From: Macrostomum hystrix
Lineage: Eukaryota > Platyhelminthes > Macrostomidae
Length of the DNA stretch: 64,000 nucleotides
Reading direction: 5' to 3'
Assembly (NCBI GenBank): GCA_950097015.1
Contig: CATNEN010000010.1
Span: 1,256,501-1,320,500 of the forward strand
The position numbers were made by a program, and so were the translations under genes. Of this stretch, positions 21,701-32,027 are shown in pieces (the first letter of the stretch is position 1; every line of letters starts with the position of its first letter). The notes beneath the pieces are model-generated. The model saw only the letters and a program-made list of their open reading frames with translations. It had not been told where the DNA came from and searched no databases.

Positions 21701-24700
21701 TGGCCCGCCACCACCTGATGCCGGAGTCACTCGATGAACGTCAAGGCTGGCATGCGATTGGGCTGGGGCATCGATGGCCATTCAATATATGCAAATAAAC
21801 AGATGCTGGCCCGGTCAGGAAACTGCAGAACAGCTGCTTCTGCCAGCAGAGACAAAAACAAATTTATCCACAGCAAAACTATAGGAAAGCAATTTACATG
21901 AGCCATTAAAAACAACTGACAAACAATAAACTATGAACCATGGCGGGCAATGAGAAACAAGGCCCAGCTTACCTCTTCGCAGAGAGCAACCATTCTTCGT
22001 GTGGACTCCAGCGACTGAAATTGAGAGAAGGATGAAGCAGTTGGATTACTGAGTGCCTCGCATGGAGAAAAAAATCATTATCTTAACCTTAACAGATTTT
22101 CAAAGAAAATTACACCAAAGGGCTACATGTTGGGATGAGAAGGAATGATATTATCTACCATAGCATAGCGAACTATAAGACGATTATTGTTAAAAGCATT
22201 TCTCCGCCTTTCACCCCGCCAGGGCAGGACGGGATGGACAGCCGGCGAGATGGGAGAAAGTGATCCCTGTGGGTGAGGGGGGGGGGCAACCCGCGTTAAG
22301 TCGGCTGCAGCGATGAGGAAGGCAGATGGAATGCAGGGCGGGGCCGTAAGCCCTCCGGGTTGTGAGGTGGGTCCAGCGCTGGCACGGACGGATACGAATC
22401 GGCGTCGACTGAAGCAGAAACAAGCGGCCGAGACAGAGCGGAATAATAATAATAAAACACGAAACACAAGTGGGCAGTAAAAGCCGAGCTGTCACACACA
22501 CACAGAGCCGGACAGTTGGGGCAGCGGGAGACGCACAAAAAACTGGAGAACAGATTGAACGCAGCATCCGCCCGGCGCATCTCAGGGTTCTCAGTTCTCA
22601 CGCACGATCAATCCCTTAGTTCTTGAGCGCACAGAAAGAAGGCACGATTGAGAGTCGACTTTGACATTAAAATGACAAGAAGCGGCCGAGCTTTTCTCGT
22701 ACAAATTTCCTAGTTTTTTCTATTCTCATCTCAGCCAACTGGAGCAGCTAATTCGGGGAGAAAGCTGGAAAAACTTTATTTGAAAGAAGAGGAAGGCCTC
22801 AGAAATAGCTAAAGAGAAATGCAAAGAGACGGTGAGCGGAAGAGGCACAAAGGACGCTGTCAAGTATTACGCTCGTATATAGTGGCTGCAGCGGATACAA
22901 TGGAACGAGCACTAACTTTTAGTACTTGGCAGTGAGAGCTACGTGACCCTGGCACTGTTGCCCGAGGGCAATCCGATAGGAATTATGGGAAAATGCGAAT
23001 AACTCTTTCTCTGTTATCCTTAATCACAAGTACGATACTCGCAAAAAAGAGAAATAATCGTTATTTCAATTTTTTGCATCCTTATGATCAAACATAGAGA
23101 ATAAGATATCTTGTCCGCTCATTTTGAGGATCTAGATATCTTGTCCGCTCATTTTGAGGATCTAGATATCTTGTCCGCTCATTTTGAGGATCTAGATATC
23201 TTATCCGCTCATTTTGAGGATCTAGATATCTTATCCGCTCATTTTGAATATCTAGATATCTTATCCGCTCATTTTGAATATCTAGATATCTTATCCGCTC
23301 ATTTTGAGGATCTAGATATCTTATCCGCTCATTTTGAGGATCTAGATATCTTATCCGCTCATTTTGAGGATCTAGATATCTTATCCGCTCATTTTGAATA
23401 TCTAGATATCTTATCCGCTCATTTTGAGGATCTAGATATCTTATCCGCTCATTTTGAATATCTAGATATCTTGTCCGCTCATTTTGAGGATCTAGATATC
23501 TTGTCCGCTCATTTTGAGGATCTAGATATCTTGTCCGCTCATTTTGAGGATCTAGATATCTTGTCCGCTCATTTTGAGGATCTAGATATCTTGTCCGCTC
23601 ATTTTGAGGATCTAGATATCTTATCCGCTCATTTTGAGGATCTAGATATCTTATCCGCTCATTTTGAGGATTTAGATCTATAGCCTGCTCATTTTGAATA
23701 TCTAGATATCTTATCCGCTCATTTTGAGGATCTAGATATCTTATCCGCTCATTTTTGAGGACCTAGATATCTTATCCGCTCATTTTGAGGATCTAGATAT
23801 CTTATCCGCTCATTTTGAGGATTTAGATCTATAGCCTGCTCATTTTGAATATCTAGATATCTTATCCGCTCATTTTGAGGATCTAGATGTCTTGTCCGCT
23901 CACTTTGAGTATCTAGATGTCTTGTCCGCTCATTTTGAGGATCTAGATATCTTATCCGCTCATTTTTGAGGACCTAGATATCTTATCCGCTCATTTTGAG
24001 GATCTAGATATCTTATCCGCTCATTCTGATGAACTAGATCTATTGCTGCTCATTTTGAGGATTTAGATCTATAGCCTGCTCATTTTGAATATCTAGATAT
24101 CTTATCCGCTCATTTTGAGGATCTAGATGTCTTGTCCGCTCACTTTGAGTATCTAGATGTCTTGTCCGCTTATTTTGAGTATCTAGATATCTTATCCGCT
24201 CACTTTGAGTATCTAGATGTCTTCTCCGCTTATTTTGAGTATCTAGATGTCTTGTTCGCCTATTTTGAGTATGTAGATATCTTATCCGCTCACTTTGAGT
24301 ATCTAGATGTCTTCTCCGCTTATTTTGAGTATCTAGATATCTTATCCGCTGTTTTTGAGTATCTAGATGTCTTGTCCGCTTATTTTGAGTATCTAGATAT
24401 CTTATCCGCTCATTTTGAATATCTAGATATCTTATCCGCTCATTTTGAGGATCTAGATATCTTATCCGCTCATTTTGAGGATCTAGATATCTTATCCGCT
24501 CATTTTGAGGATCTAGATATCTTATCCGCTCATTTTGAATATCTAGATATCTTATCCGCTCATTTTGAGGATCTAGATATCTTATCCGCTCATTTTGAAT
24601 ATCTAGATATCTTGTCCGCTCATTTTGAGGATCTAGATATCTTGTCCGCTCATTTTGAGGATCTAGATATCTTGTCCGCTCATTTTGAGGATCTAGATAT

Positions 24701-27700
24701 CTTGTCCGCTCATTTTGAGGATCTAGATATCTTGTCCGCTCATTTTGAGGATCTAGATATCTTATCCGCTCATTTTGAGGATCTAGATATCTTATCCGCT
24801 CATTTTGAGGATTTAGATCTATAGCCTGCTCATTTTGAATATCTAGATATCTTATCCGCTCATTTTGAGGATCTAGATATCTTATCCGCTCATTTTTGAG
24901 GACCTAGATATCTTATCCGCTCATTTTGAGGATCTAGATATCTTATCCGCTCATTTTGAGGATTTAGATCTATAGCCTGCTCATTTTGAATATCTAGATA
25001 TCTTATCCGCTCATTTTGAGGATCTAGATGTCTTGTCCGCTCACTTTGAGTATCTAGATGTCTTGTCCGCTCATTTTGAGGATCTAGATATCTTATCCGC
25101 TCATTTTTGAGGACCTAGATATCTTATCCGCTCATTTTGAGGATCTAGATATCTTATCCGCTCATTCTGATGAACTAGATCTATTGCTGCTCATTTTGAG
25201 GATTTAGATCTATAGCCTGCTCATTTTGAATATCTAGATATCTTATCCGCTCATTTTGAGGATCTAGATGTCTTGTCCGCTCACTTTGAGTATCTAGATG
25301 TCTTGTCCGCTTATTTTGAGTATCTAGATATCTTATCCGCTCACTTTGAGTATCTAGATGTCTTCTCCGCTTATTTTGAGTATCTAGATGTCTTGTTCGC
25401 CTATTTTGAGTATGTAGATATCTTATCCGCTCACTTTGAGTATCTAGATGTCTTCTCCGCTTATTTTGAGTATCTAGATATCTTATCCGCTGTTTTTGAG
25501 TATCTAGATGTCTTGTCCGCTTATTTTGAGTATCTAGATATCTTATCCGCTCACTTTGAGGAACTATTGCTGCTCATTTTGAGGATCCAGATCTATAGCC
25601 TGCTCATTTTGAGGATCTAGACGTATTGTCCGCTCATTTTGAGTATCTAGACGTATTTTCCGCTCATTTTGAGGATCTAGATGTATAAAACATTCTGAGA
25701 GTGATAATTGACTTTAGTTTCGGAACAGTAATTAAAGAAAACATCGAGCGAGATAAAAAGGACGCACTTCATTTTGAGCCCGATCAATCTCCATCATCAA
25801 CTCTTCGGCCTCAGTGAGCGGCCTGGGCTCGCCGTTCTCGTCCAGGTGGACATCCCTGGCGTCAGCTGGCTGGTTGCGCCTGTTGGCCATTTTTCGACGT
25901 GGTTGAATGAGTGCCGCTTTAAATCGCAAAGACTTGCGCAGACGAATCAAAAAAAGAAGCAAAGAACCGAAAGAAAAGGAAGCTGGTGACAGGAAACAAT
26001 CTCAGCAGAAAGTGGACTGTAGTTGGCAGGATGACTCAATCACGCTGGCAGCAGCCGCCATGAGGCTCAGATTAGCAAGAGAAAACCAAAAAATTCGCTG
26101 GACCGGGCGCTCCTTCGGTGGCCTCGCGTTTCGGCCTAGTTAAGCCCCTTTTATTTTAAAGCTCAGGACGATGGAAATGGGGAGGAGGCGGGGAAGACTA
26201 AGGAAAATGGGAGATGGGTTTGAGGTGCTGGGGTGGCTGACAAGTTTAGGAATGCCAGCGGGTAGGCCGGCCAGCTTCGCAAAAGGGCTTGGGGGTTGCG
26301 CGAATTCTCAGATTATGCATAGGGGGTATGTTTGCATGGAAAGAGTTGGCCGGAGGCAGATCCGCAGCCATAGACTGGAGCTGGAGTTTGGAAAGGAGAC
26401 GAGGTGGAGGAAAGGAGACACCAGGGATCGAGTGGGACAGCGCGGCACTGGCCAAGGGGGTTCCCGCCAATGACGCCGCTCGTCTACAGGCGAGGGGCAA
26501 GGACGCGCCAACCCCAGACGATCCTCATTGCCAATCATGGAGTAGTTGGCGACGGGCAGTGGCAGCAGCAACTGACACATCAATAGTGAGGCTGTAAAAT
26601 AGAAAGGCTGTCAGGGACAACTGGGATGAAAAAAGCGGGGAAGCAGGATGAATGGCGTGGGGTTGGAGGCTGGAGCTGGAAATCCAGACCGCCCTACGCA
26701 GAATAATTTCTCCGAAGTCCGCTTTCTTTCCAGCCAGAGCAACTTGGCATTTATGCACTCACACTCTCAGCCTCCTCAATCCTTCATCGCCCAACCACTG
26801 AGCAAGCCGTAGATATCTTCTGAGACTGAAAATTTCAGCGCCCTACTCAACCTCCGATAGACTTCCCCTCTGGCCGGCGGGTTAATTAGCAAGTGTGTGT
26901 AAAGCCGGCCGGCATTAGCGACACAGCGCTGGGGCAGAGGCTGGGAGCACTGAGCCAGGGGGATAAAGAAAACGGGTAGTGCTAGGATTTAAAGACCAGA
27001 ACGAGCTGTACTAGAGTCTCAGGGTACAGGGAAATGAGGACAGGGGCTTAGATATATCTAAAGGGGAAATTGAGAAGCGCAGAGAGGGCAACCTTGCATT
27101 GATCAATAAACCTGGAGCAAGTGTGAGCGAAAGAGAGAAGAGACTGTAAACTAATGCGTTCCTGGTAAGTACACGGACCCAAACTGAGTCAACAATAAAG
27201 CGAGAGCAGTAAGACTTGGACTTTCATGCACTTCATCAGCAGAGAAGCGAAGTTCCTGCTCAATCTCTGCGCACCGTAAAAGACACGGTTAATCAATTAC
27301 CGCACTTACTGCCGCCACGGTGAAGATAAAAACCCTATTAAATTGATCAGTGGCTACGGTAGTCTAGTACGCTATCACAGTAAGCCATTCTGAATGGTGC
27401 GACTAAGCATATAGCAAACCGTCATTTTTTGGTCTAAATACATAGCAATAGCTATCTGATTGTAAAAAGCGAATTTACTTATATATTATCACTGAATTAA
27501 AGGCAAGAACAATATTTTACTTTTAATGAGCTGACGACCGAATTGACGCTAAAGAAATTTTATGACGCGTATGATAACGCACGCAAAGGCAGACTTTCTA
27601 GTAGTATATAAATAATACGAAATTATTATCGACCGATCGACCAATTCAATCAGCTGAGCGCTAGACTGGAGAGCCCAAGCGAAGACGGCAGTTTGGGGCA

Positions 27701-29860
27701 ACTGTAACTGGTCTGATCAGTCGGTGAATGCCAAAGTCCTAACTGGCTCCCCATGCATCATCACTCGACACATCCCACCGCTGCCACCCAGTCGACTCCG
27801 CGCTTGTCCGACTTATCATTTGATATTTGATTTGATCGGACGGGCCAAAACTGAGGCAGGGATAGGGTTGCCGGAGAGGAAAGGCGGGGCCAGGAGGGGA
27901 CGAGGAAGGCCTTGACAAACAAGGATCAGAAAGAGAGAAAGAGAGGAGATAAGAGGAGAAGTAAGTCCGATTTGCCAGAGTTAGTCAGTAGGGAAATTAA
28001 CTTAATCAAGGCCGCACCCTAAGCCTCATCCTGACAGCAAGAATATATATAAATAGATATACATATACATAAATGCATGAAGCAGCAGAAGCACGCATGG
28101 CATCGGGCCGCAGGTCTGAGTGAGACCAAACCTTCTGCCTCCGGTCGGACACGGGAACCGTCCGTCAACCCTCCATCCTCCCCGGTCCTTCAAGCGCAAT
28201 TCCACAGGGGACGCGCCGCGCCGGCCTGAAGGCGAGCGAGCGCAAATTGAGATTGCTTCGGGGTCTGGGGAGCAGCAGGACCCGGTTAGAACAGTTCGAT
28301 GAAAAAATGGACAGAAAAGCAGCGGCTACTCGAATTGTTTCGCAAAATAGTTCAGCCAGGATCAGGTGAATGCAGGAACCATAGACTCTTTCTCCATGTT
28401 CGATAGGCATCAAACTAGCTAATTAAAGAGCGTCGCTTGCAGCGGAAACAGTTTTAAGTCAGATAAGTGTACGACTTTGTAAGACTAAGCTTAAGGAAAA
28501 GCGAAAGCAAACTGAACTAAATCGAAATACACACCAGAAAATATGCATTTTAGAACAGTTAGACATGTGCAGAAAGATTGGTAAAAAGATAGTAAAACTA
28601 AAATAAACAAGTACCTCTCATGCACTAATCCGCTTTATGCACAAAGCGATTAACTGGAGATACAAATAAGGAAAAAAACATCTAACACTAATGGAAAATG
28701 TGCGATTGTAAAGACTGAAATTAGGTAATGCATTTGACAACTTAAATGTAAACATAAAGTGTGATTTGTTGATGAAATTCAGGATGAATAATGAGCAACT
28801 TACCCACAGACACGAATTAATATGTTGAATTACATCTGCATCTATAGATATTATTTTGGTTTGGAATCCAAATAAGCTATCAAAAAGATAAGGCTAAAAT
28901 CATCCTCGCAACTGACATTTCCAGCGATTTCTTATGTGCGCATCTGCTAAGTTGCCTAAATCACAAGACCCTACTTATAGTAGAACATTATGAATGCGGA
29001 AGTATTCATAAGATTAAGATTTTTATTATATTATAACAAAATTGTAATAGTATGCTTGCTGCTGTCAGGAACCAGCTGAAGGGAAGGCTGTCAGGAACCA
29101 GCTGAAGGGAAAGCTGTCGGGAACCAGCTGAAGGGAAAGCTGTCAGGAACCAGCTGAAGGGAAAGCTGTCAGGAACCAGCTGATGGGAAAGCTGTCAGGA
29201 ACCTGCTGAAAGAAAGGCTGTCAGGAACCAGCTGAAGGAAAGGCTGTCAGGAACCAGGTAAAGGGAAGGCTGTCAGGAACCAGCTGAAGGAAAGGCTGTC
29301 AGGAACCAGCTAAAGGAAAGGCTGTCAGGAACCAGCTAAAAGGGAAGGCTGTCAGGAACCAGGTAAAGGAAAGGCTGTCAGGAACCAGCTAAAGGGAAGG
29401 CTGTCAGAAACCAGCTAAAGGGAAGGCTGTCAGGAACCAGCTGATGGGAAAGCTGTCAGGAACCAGCTGATGGGAAAGCTGTCAGGAACCTGCTGAAAGA
29501 AAGGCTGTCAGGAACCTGCTGAAGGGAAAGCTGTCAGGAACCAGCTGATGGGAAAGCTGTCAGGAACCAGCTGAAGGAAATGCTGTCAGGAACCAGCTGA
29601 AGGAAAGGCTGTCAGGAACCAGGTAAAGGGAAGGCTGTCAGGAACCAGCTGAAGGAAAGGCTGTTAGGAACCAGCTGAAGGGAAAGCTGTCAGGAACCAG
29701 GTAAAGGGAAGGCTGTCAGGAACCAGCTGAAGGAAAGGCTGTCTTTAGATCAGACTAAAAAGTAAATAAAACTTACCTCATCAGTTTTCTGATTCATTAG
29801 AAGTTGAATTTCTTGCAATTCTGTTTGGGGTCCATCTTGAGCTGAATGAACATGTGCCAT
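12649..29860 (-). CDS. SNAP25: SNAP-25 (Qb,c-SNARE), whole gene with alternative exons
   Basis: Full gene span on the minus strand. Constitutive exons are 21973-22014, 19163-19280, 15647-15769, 15340-15484 and 12649-12711. There are alternative first coding exons at 25768-25890 and 29777-29860, and interchangeable 49-nt exons at 20809-20857 and 19977-20025. Protein length is 220 aa (proximal start) or 207 aa (distal start); vertebrate SNAP-25 has 206. SNAP-25 is the plasma-membrane t-SNARE that pairs with syntaxin and synaptobrevin in synaptic vesicle fusion. Both SNARE motifs are intact with zero-layer glutamines ([15 protein letters not shown] and [16 protein letters not shown]). The linker cysteine cluster KCCGLCILP supplies three Cys for palmitoylation where vertebrates have four. 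All junction phases agree. The last intron appears to use a GC donor. Confidence 0.93.
12820..13500. repeat. 42-bp minisatellite, block 1, about 15 copies
   Basis: The unit starts TCTCATTGGGACATGTGTGG and continues TGTCTGATCAAACTGCACTG. The period 42 is a multiple of three, so long spurious frames appear on both strands. A shorter variant (CAGTGGACATGTGTGATGCG) interrupts the array near 13156-13260. Confidence 0.95.
14365..14535. repeat. 42-bp minisatellite family, block 2
   Basis: About four shortened copies of the same unit (CAGTGGACATGTGTGATGTC, TGATCAAACTGCACTGAATC), separated from block 1 by about 850 bp of unrelated sequence within the same intron. Confidence 0.93.
15085..15320 (+). 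mobile_element. tRNA-derived SINE, family 2
   Basis: The head has an A box (TGTAGCCTAGTGGTCAG) and B box (GCGTTCGATTCCCG) at the spacing of a tRNA promoter. The body reads CCCTTTAGCAAGACACCTAA, then CATTCAGCTGTTAAATGGG, a motif series like the conserved body of several ancient metazoan SINEs. The tail contains CAGTCCATGGACTGAACAGC, which recurs as a fragment near 36705-36732. Confidence 0.75.
15340..15484 (-). CDS. SNAP25: SNAP-25 exon, second SNARE motif
   Basis: 145 nt. Encodes [19 protein letters not shown] through [13 protein letters not shown]. The zero-layer Gln lies in DSQNRQ. The acceptor is aatttcag; the 3' splice is inferred at AAG/gcgagc because the protein must continue into VESNDKR and no GT is available there. 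Confidence 0.92.
15500..15617. repeat. 26-bp minisatellite, about 4.5 copies
   Basis: The unit is GAGTGAAACAAGAGTGACAT plus TGTTGA, lying in the 160-bp intron between two SNAP-25 exons. Confidence 0.9.
15647..15769 (-). CDS. SNAP25: SNAP-25 linker exon
   Basis: 123 nt. Encodes [30 protein letters not shown] and GGYITR, the linker and the start of the second SNARE region (GGFIRR in vertebrates). The acceptor is gctgcag; the donor CTCG/gttagt. Confidence 0.92.
15770..19162 (-). other. SNAP-25 intron with purine-rich satellite
   Basis: About 3.4 kb. It holds the 34-bp array at 15976-16230 and otherwise no recognised exon. Several open frames in 16.8-18.9 kb lack homology or splice support. Confidence 0.6.
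15976..16230. repeat. 34-bp G-rich minisatellite, about 7.5 copies
   Basis: The unit starts GGGGTAGAAAGAGGAGACTA and ends GGAGGGTAGTAGGA. It is strongly purine-rich on the plus strand, with several GGG/GG runs per unit, so it may form unusual structures. Confidence 0.95.
19163..19280 (-). CDS. SNAP25: SNAP-25 exon with cysteine cluster
   Basis: 118 nt. Encodes [18 protein letters not shown] then [18 protein letters not shown], the end of the first SNARE motif with its zero-layer Gln, and the palmitoylation cysteines. Only one version of this exon was found here, whereas vertebrates duplicate the equivalent exon (5a/5b). Confidence 0.93.
19281..19976 (-). other. SNAP-25 intron
   Basis: About 700 bp between the alternative exon at 19977 and the cysteine exon. 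No repeat or further exon was recognised. Confidence 0.6.
19977..20025 (-). CDS. SNAP25: SNAP-25 alternative 49-nt exon, copy 2
   Basis: Encodes [16 protein letters not shown] with a trailing G, phase 0 in and phase 1 out. It matches the vertebrate ESKDAGIRTLVMLDEQG segment within the first SNARE motif. Acceptor taacgcag, donor GGCG/gtaaga. It is identical in length and phases to 20809-20857; using both would shift the frame, so they must be mutually exclusive. Confidence 0.9.
20809..20857 (-). CDS. SNAP25: SNAP-25 alternative 49-nt exon, copy 1
   Basis: Encodes [16 protein letters not shown] with a trailing G. It differs from copy 2 at five residues (AG/SA, S/T, M/H region), all in the first SNARE helix. 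Acceptor actgcacag, donor GGCG/gtaaga, the same phases as copy 2. Confidence 0.9.
20858..21972 (-). other. SNAP-25 intron
   Basis: About 1.1 kb. No repeat array or further exon copy was recognised. Confidence 0.55.
21973..22014 (-). CDS. SNAP25: SNAP-25 42-nt exon
   Basis: Encodes [14 protein letters not shown], phase 0 on both sides, near-identical to vertebrate [14 protein letters not shown]. Both alternative first exons splice into it in phase. Confidence 0.93.
22015..25767 (-). other. SNAP-25 intron dominated by a 30-bp satellite
   Basis: A 3.75-kb intron. 23110-25690 is the satellite described separately. 22200-22600 is GC-rich with a poly-G run and shows no coding support. Confidence 0.75.
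23110..25690. repeat. 30-bp satellite, about 86 copies, with 1,141-bp higher-order duplication
   Basis: The unit is CCGCTCATTTTGAGGATCTA plus GATATCTTAT. Variants (GAATATC, GAGTATC, GTCTTGTC) occur in the same order at a distance of 1,141 bp. For example, TTTAGATCTATAGCCTG occurs at 23671 and 24812, and GAACTAGATC at 24031 and 25172. The duplication spans about 23251-24391 and 24392-25532. The long [10 protein letters not shown] frames arise because 30 is a multiple of three. Confidence 0.97.
25768..25890 (-). CDS. SNAP25: SNAP-25 alternative first coding exon A
   Basis: 41 codons from ATG 25890: [20 protein letters not shown], then [20 protein letters not shown]. Its last 14 residues align with EEMQRRADQLADE of vertebrate SNAP-25, and the first part is an extra acidic extension. 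Donor GAA/gtgcgt, phase 0. Confidence 0.88.
25891..29061. other. Region between the two SNAP-25 first exons
   Basis: Probably the promoter and 5' untranslated region for exon A. 26.1-26.6 kb and 27.7-28.3 kb are relatively GC- and purine-rich with open frames on both strands, but no homology or splice structure supports coding. No RNA gene was recognised. Confidence 0.45.
29062..29745. repeat. 26-bp minisatellite, about 26 copies
   Basis: The unit is GGCTGTCAGGAACCAGCTGA plus AGGAAA, with A/G and length variants of 26-27 bp. It lies directly downstream of alternative first exon B, ending about 30 bp from its donor. Confidence 0.96.
29777..29860 (-). CDS. SNAP25: SNAP-25 alternative first coding exon B
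   Basis: 28 codons from ATG 29860 to donor GAG/gtaagt, phase 0: [18 protein letters not shown], then [10 protein letters not shown]. The end ([14 protein letters not shown]) aligns with the [11 protein letters not shown] segment of SNAP-25 (LEEMQRRADQLADE), and joined to the 42-nt exon it gives a 207-aa protein of canonical length. This suggests a second promoter about 4 kb upstream of exon A. Confidence 0.75.
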
Positions 29861-31989
29861 GTTAAATGTGACCTTTTAGGTTCTGATAAGATGTAGCTAG
29901 ATAGTGTTGAAAAGCTGCAAAATTTAATATGATATTTTATACATAAAAAAATATATATTCACTTTTAAGAAATCAACTATAGATTGCATCTCTTATTGGA
30001 ATACTTAGGGGCACAGTGGGCCATACCTATGTTTCTGGAACTTGGGGGCATGACATCAGTAATGCTTGATCCTTTGTATGTACTACCAGTTAAATATTTG
30101 ATAAAAAGGTTTACCATGGTAGACCTGCATGGTTTAACAATTACAATACATACACATAATGTCAAGTAGCATAGCAATAGTATAGTACTAGCATTGCCTT
30201 CAGACAGCATGTGCGGCTGTTCTGTCAGCTACACATTTGGCCCAATTGGGGTAGGTAAAGGCTATTAATTTTATATTAAAGTTGAACAACAAATCTAACA
30301 ATCCACAACAAAAATAGCAAATACCCAAGCACAAAGTCTTTGCACATGAGAGTATACAATAACATATCTAATATTAATCCAACTTGATTTGCAAATAACT
30401 TTGTAATGTTTATATATTACACTATAGTAAAGTGAATAAAGCCTTACTAATTATCAAAAAGGATAATGTCTATTAGCACTAGCAATCCATAGTGAAGGCT
30501 AAGAAAAAAATAATATATAGCTAAGCTTATGCCTTAGTTGGGTCATTACTTTCAGTTTAGTTTAATATAATTTAAATTGTGTCAAGAAATAAACACGTAA
30601 ATCTTAATTCTAAAACTCATAGTCTAAAAGTGGCTATGCAATTGGGTGAAAAGAGCTGAACAATTGTGAGAAAGCACAACAAAAGAAATTTTGGGTATCA
30701 ATATGGATTATTTTAGGGGGTTAGGAAGTTGATAAGACATTAGTCAGTCAAGGAAATCAGAGTTAGACAGTGAGGAAGGATTCTACCCTATTTTTTCATC
30801 CTTAGATAAGCTTGCTATTATTCTGAAATCTGAGCAATAGAAGATGCATAGGACAAAACTGAGTTTGACAGACTGTTGGAAACTATCACAGTTCACCTGA
30901 CTCTGGTGAGTTTAGTCAACAACAGCCTAGTCAAAATTGAGACAATCGAGGTTGAAGTGCAAGATCACAAGCTGTGCAAAGCTCTATTATGACAGCATAC
31001 TGAGCCTCGACTAGCTAATCTATGAGAGCTATAAGCAAGAGACTGGCCATACCTCAAATTCATGAGCAGGTACCATCTGAGAGCCAGTTGGTGTCCAGAA
31101 TTCTGGTACTAGTACAGTAAGCCTAGACAGGTGACCATCCTCAGGATGATAGCCCAGGAGTCAATTTCAAAGAAATCATGGCCTATCTGAGAAGAGTAGA
31201 AGGTGCTGAAGAACCACTAAAGCTTATTTTAGAGAGGACGGCGTCAAGAGGACAATATAAACAGAGGTTTAAGACAAAACAAAGCACAGTTTTGGCGTGA
31301 ATTAGAACTTCAATAATTAAATGTACGATTAATGTGCCGTAACATATAAATAAAGAGAGCCCCGTACTTAACACCTATCGCAATACTAGCTATAGTCATT
31401 TTCACGAATGCAATTGAGAGGAAGCATGCTTGCTAATAACTTCATACGTAAAATATGACAGTCACAATAATGGACAATCGATGTTTATTTTAGGTCGTAC
31501 TGTTATACCTCCTGAGCTGCTAAAGACATCCTCCGCCGCTAGGACAGCGCATGCAAACTATGTGCATTAAAACATTACGTTCCAATTTAAAAGTTTTTCA
31601 AAAAAAGAAGTCACGAATGTCACGATAATCAAAATATAAGAATATTTCACTTGCATAGAGCGAACTAAAACTAACACCAGAACTAAAACTAACAACAGGT
31701 TAATGCTTCTATTATCTATTTCGGAATAATGGCTTTTAAGTTAGTTCATGACCGGTGGGGCTGCATGACCATAAAAGCAATATGTTTGGTCAAATTCTAC
31801 CTAACTGTCGTATTGCGAATGTGCAATAAATAGGCTTAGACCAGACTTGAAACGCTGAGACAGTACAGAAAATCCTAGCACATGCATTATCTTATTAGTA
31901 GATATTTTTGTATTCAGACATCCAACTGCATTCACATTCACTTAGAACTGAATAAGCACCAAAGCCTACTCAAGTAACGTATATATACT
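29861..31989. other. AT-rich intergenic region
   Basis: Probably the SNAP-25 distal promoter and 5' untranslated region, plus the spacer to Cav2. No supported exon, RNA gene or long array was seen. Confidence 0.45.
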
Positions 31990-32027
31990 TCAGTAGTCCT
32001 TGGCAAGCTTATTGTTGTTGTCCTTGA
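31990..32027 (-). CDS. Possible alternative terminal exon of Cav2
   Basis: A strong acceptor (tttttcctctccatag) precedes 38 nt that read KDNNNKLAKDY and a TGA, entered in phase 1. That is the phase in which the 35661-36051 Cav2 exon ends, so splicing to it would replace the long last exon and its WC end. The evidence is only consensus and phase. Confidence 0.22.

Noticed and set aside
23111-25620. Long plus-strand frames repeating [10 protein letters not shown]
   Set aside because: Product of a 30-bp intronic satellite whose period is a multiple of three; frames break wherever a 1-bp change occurs, and it lies opposite to SNAP-25.
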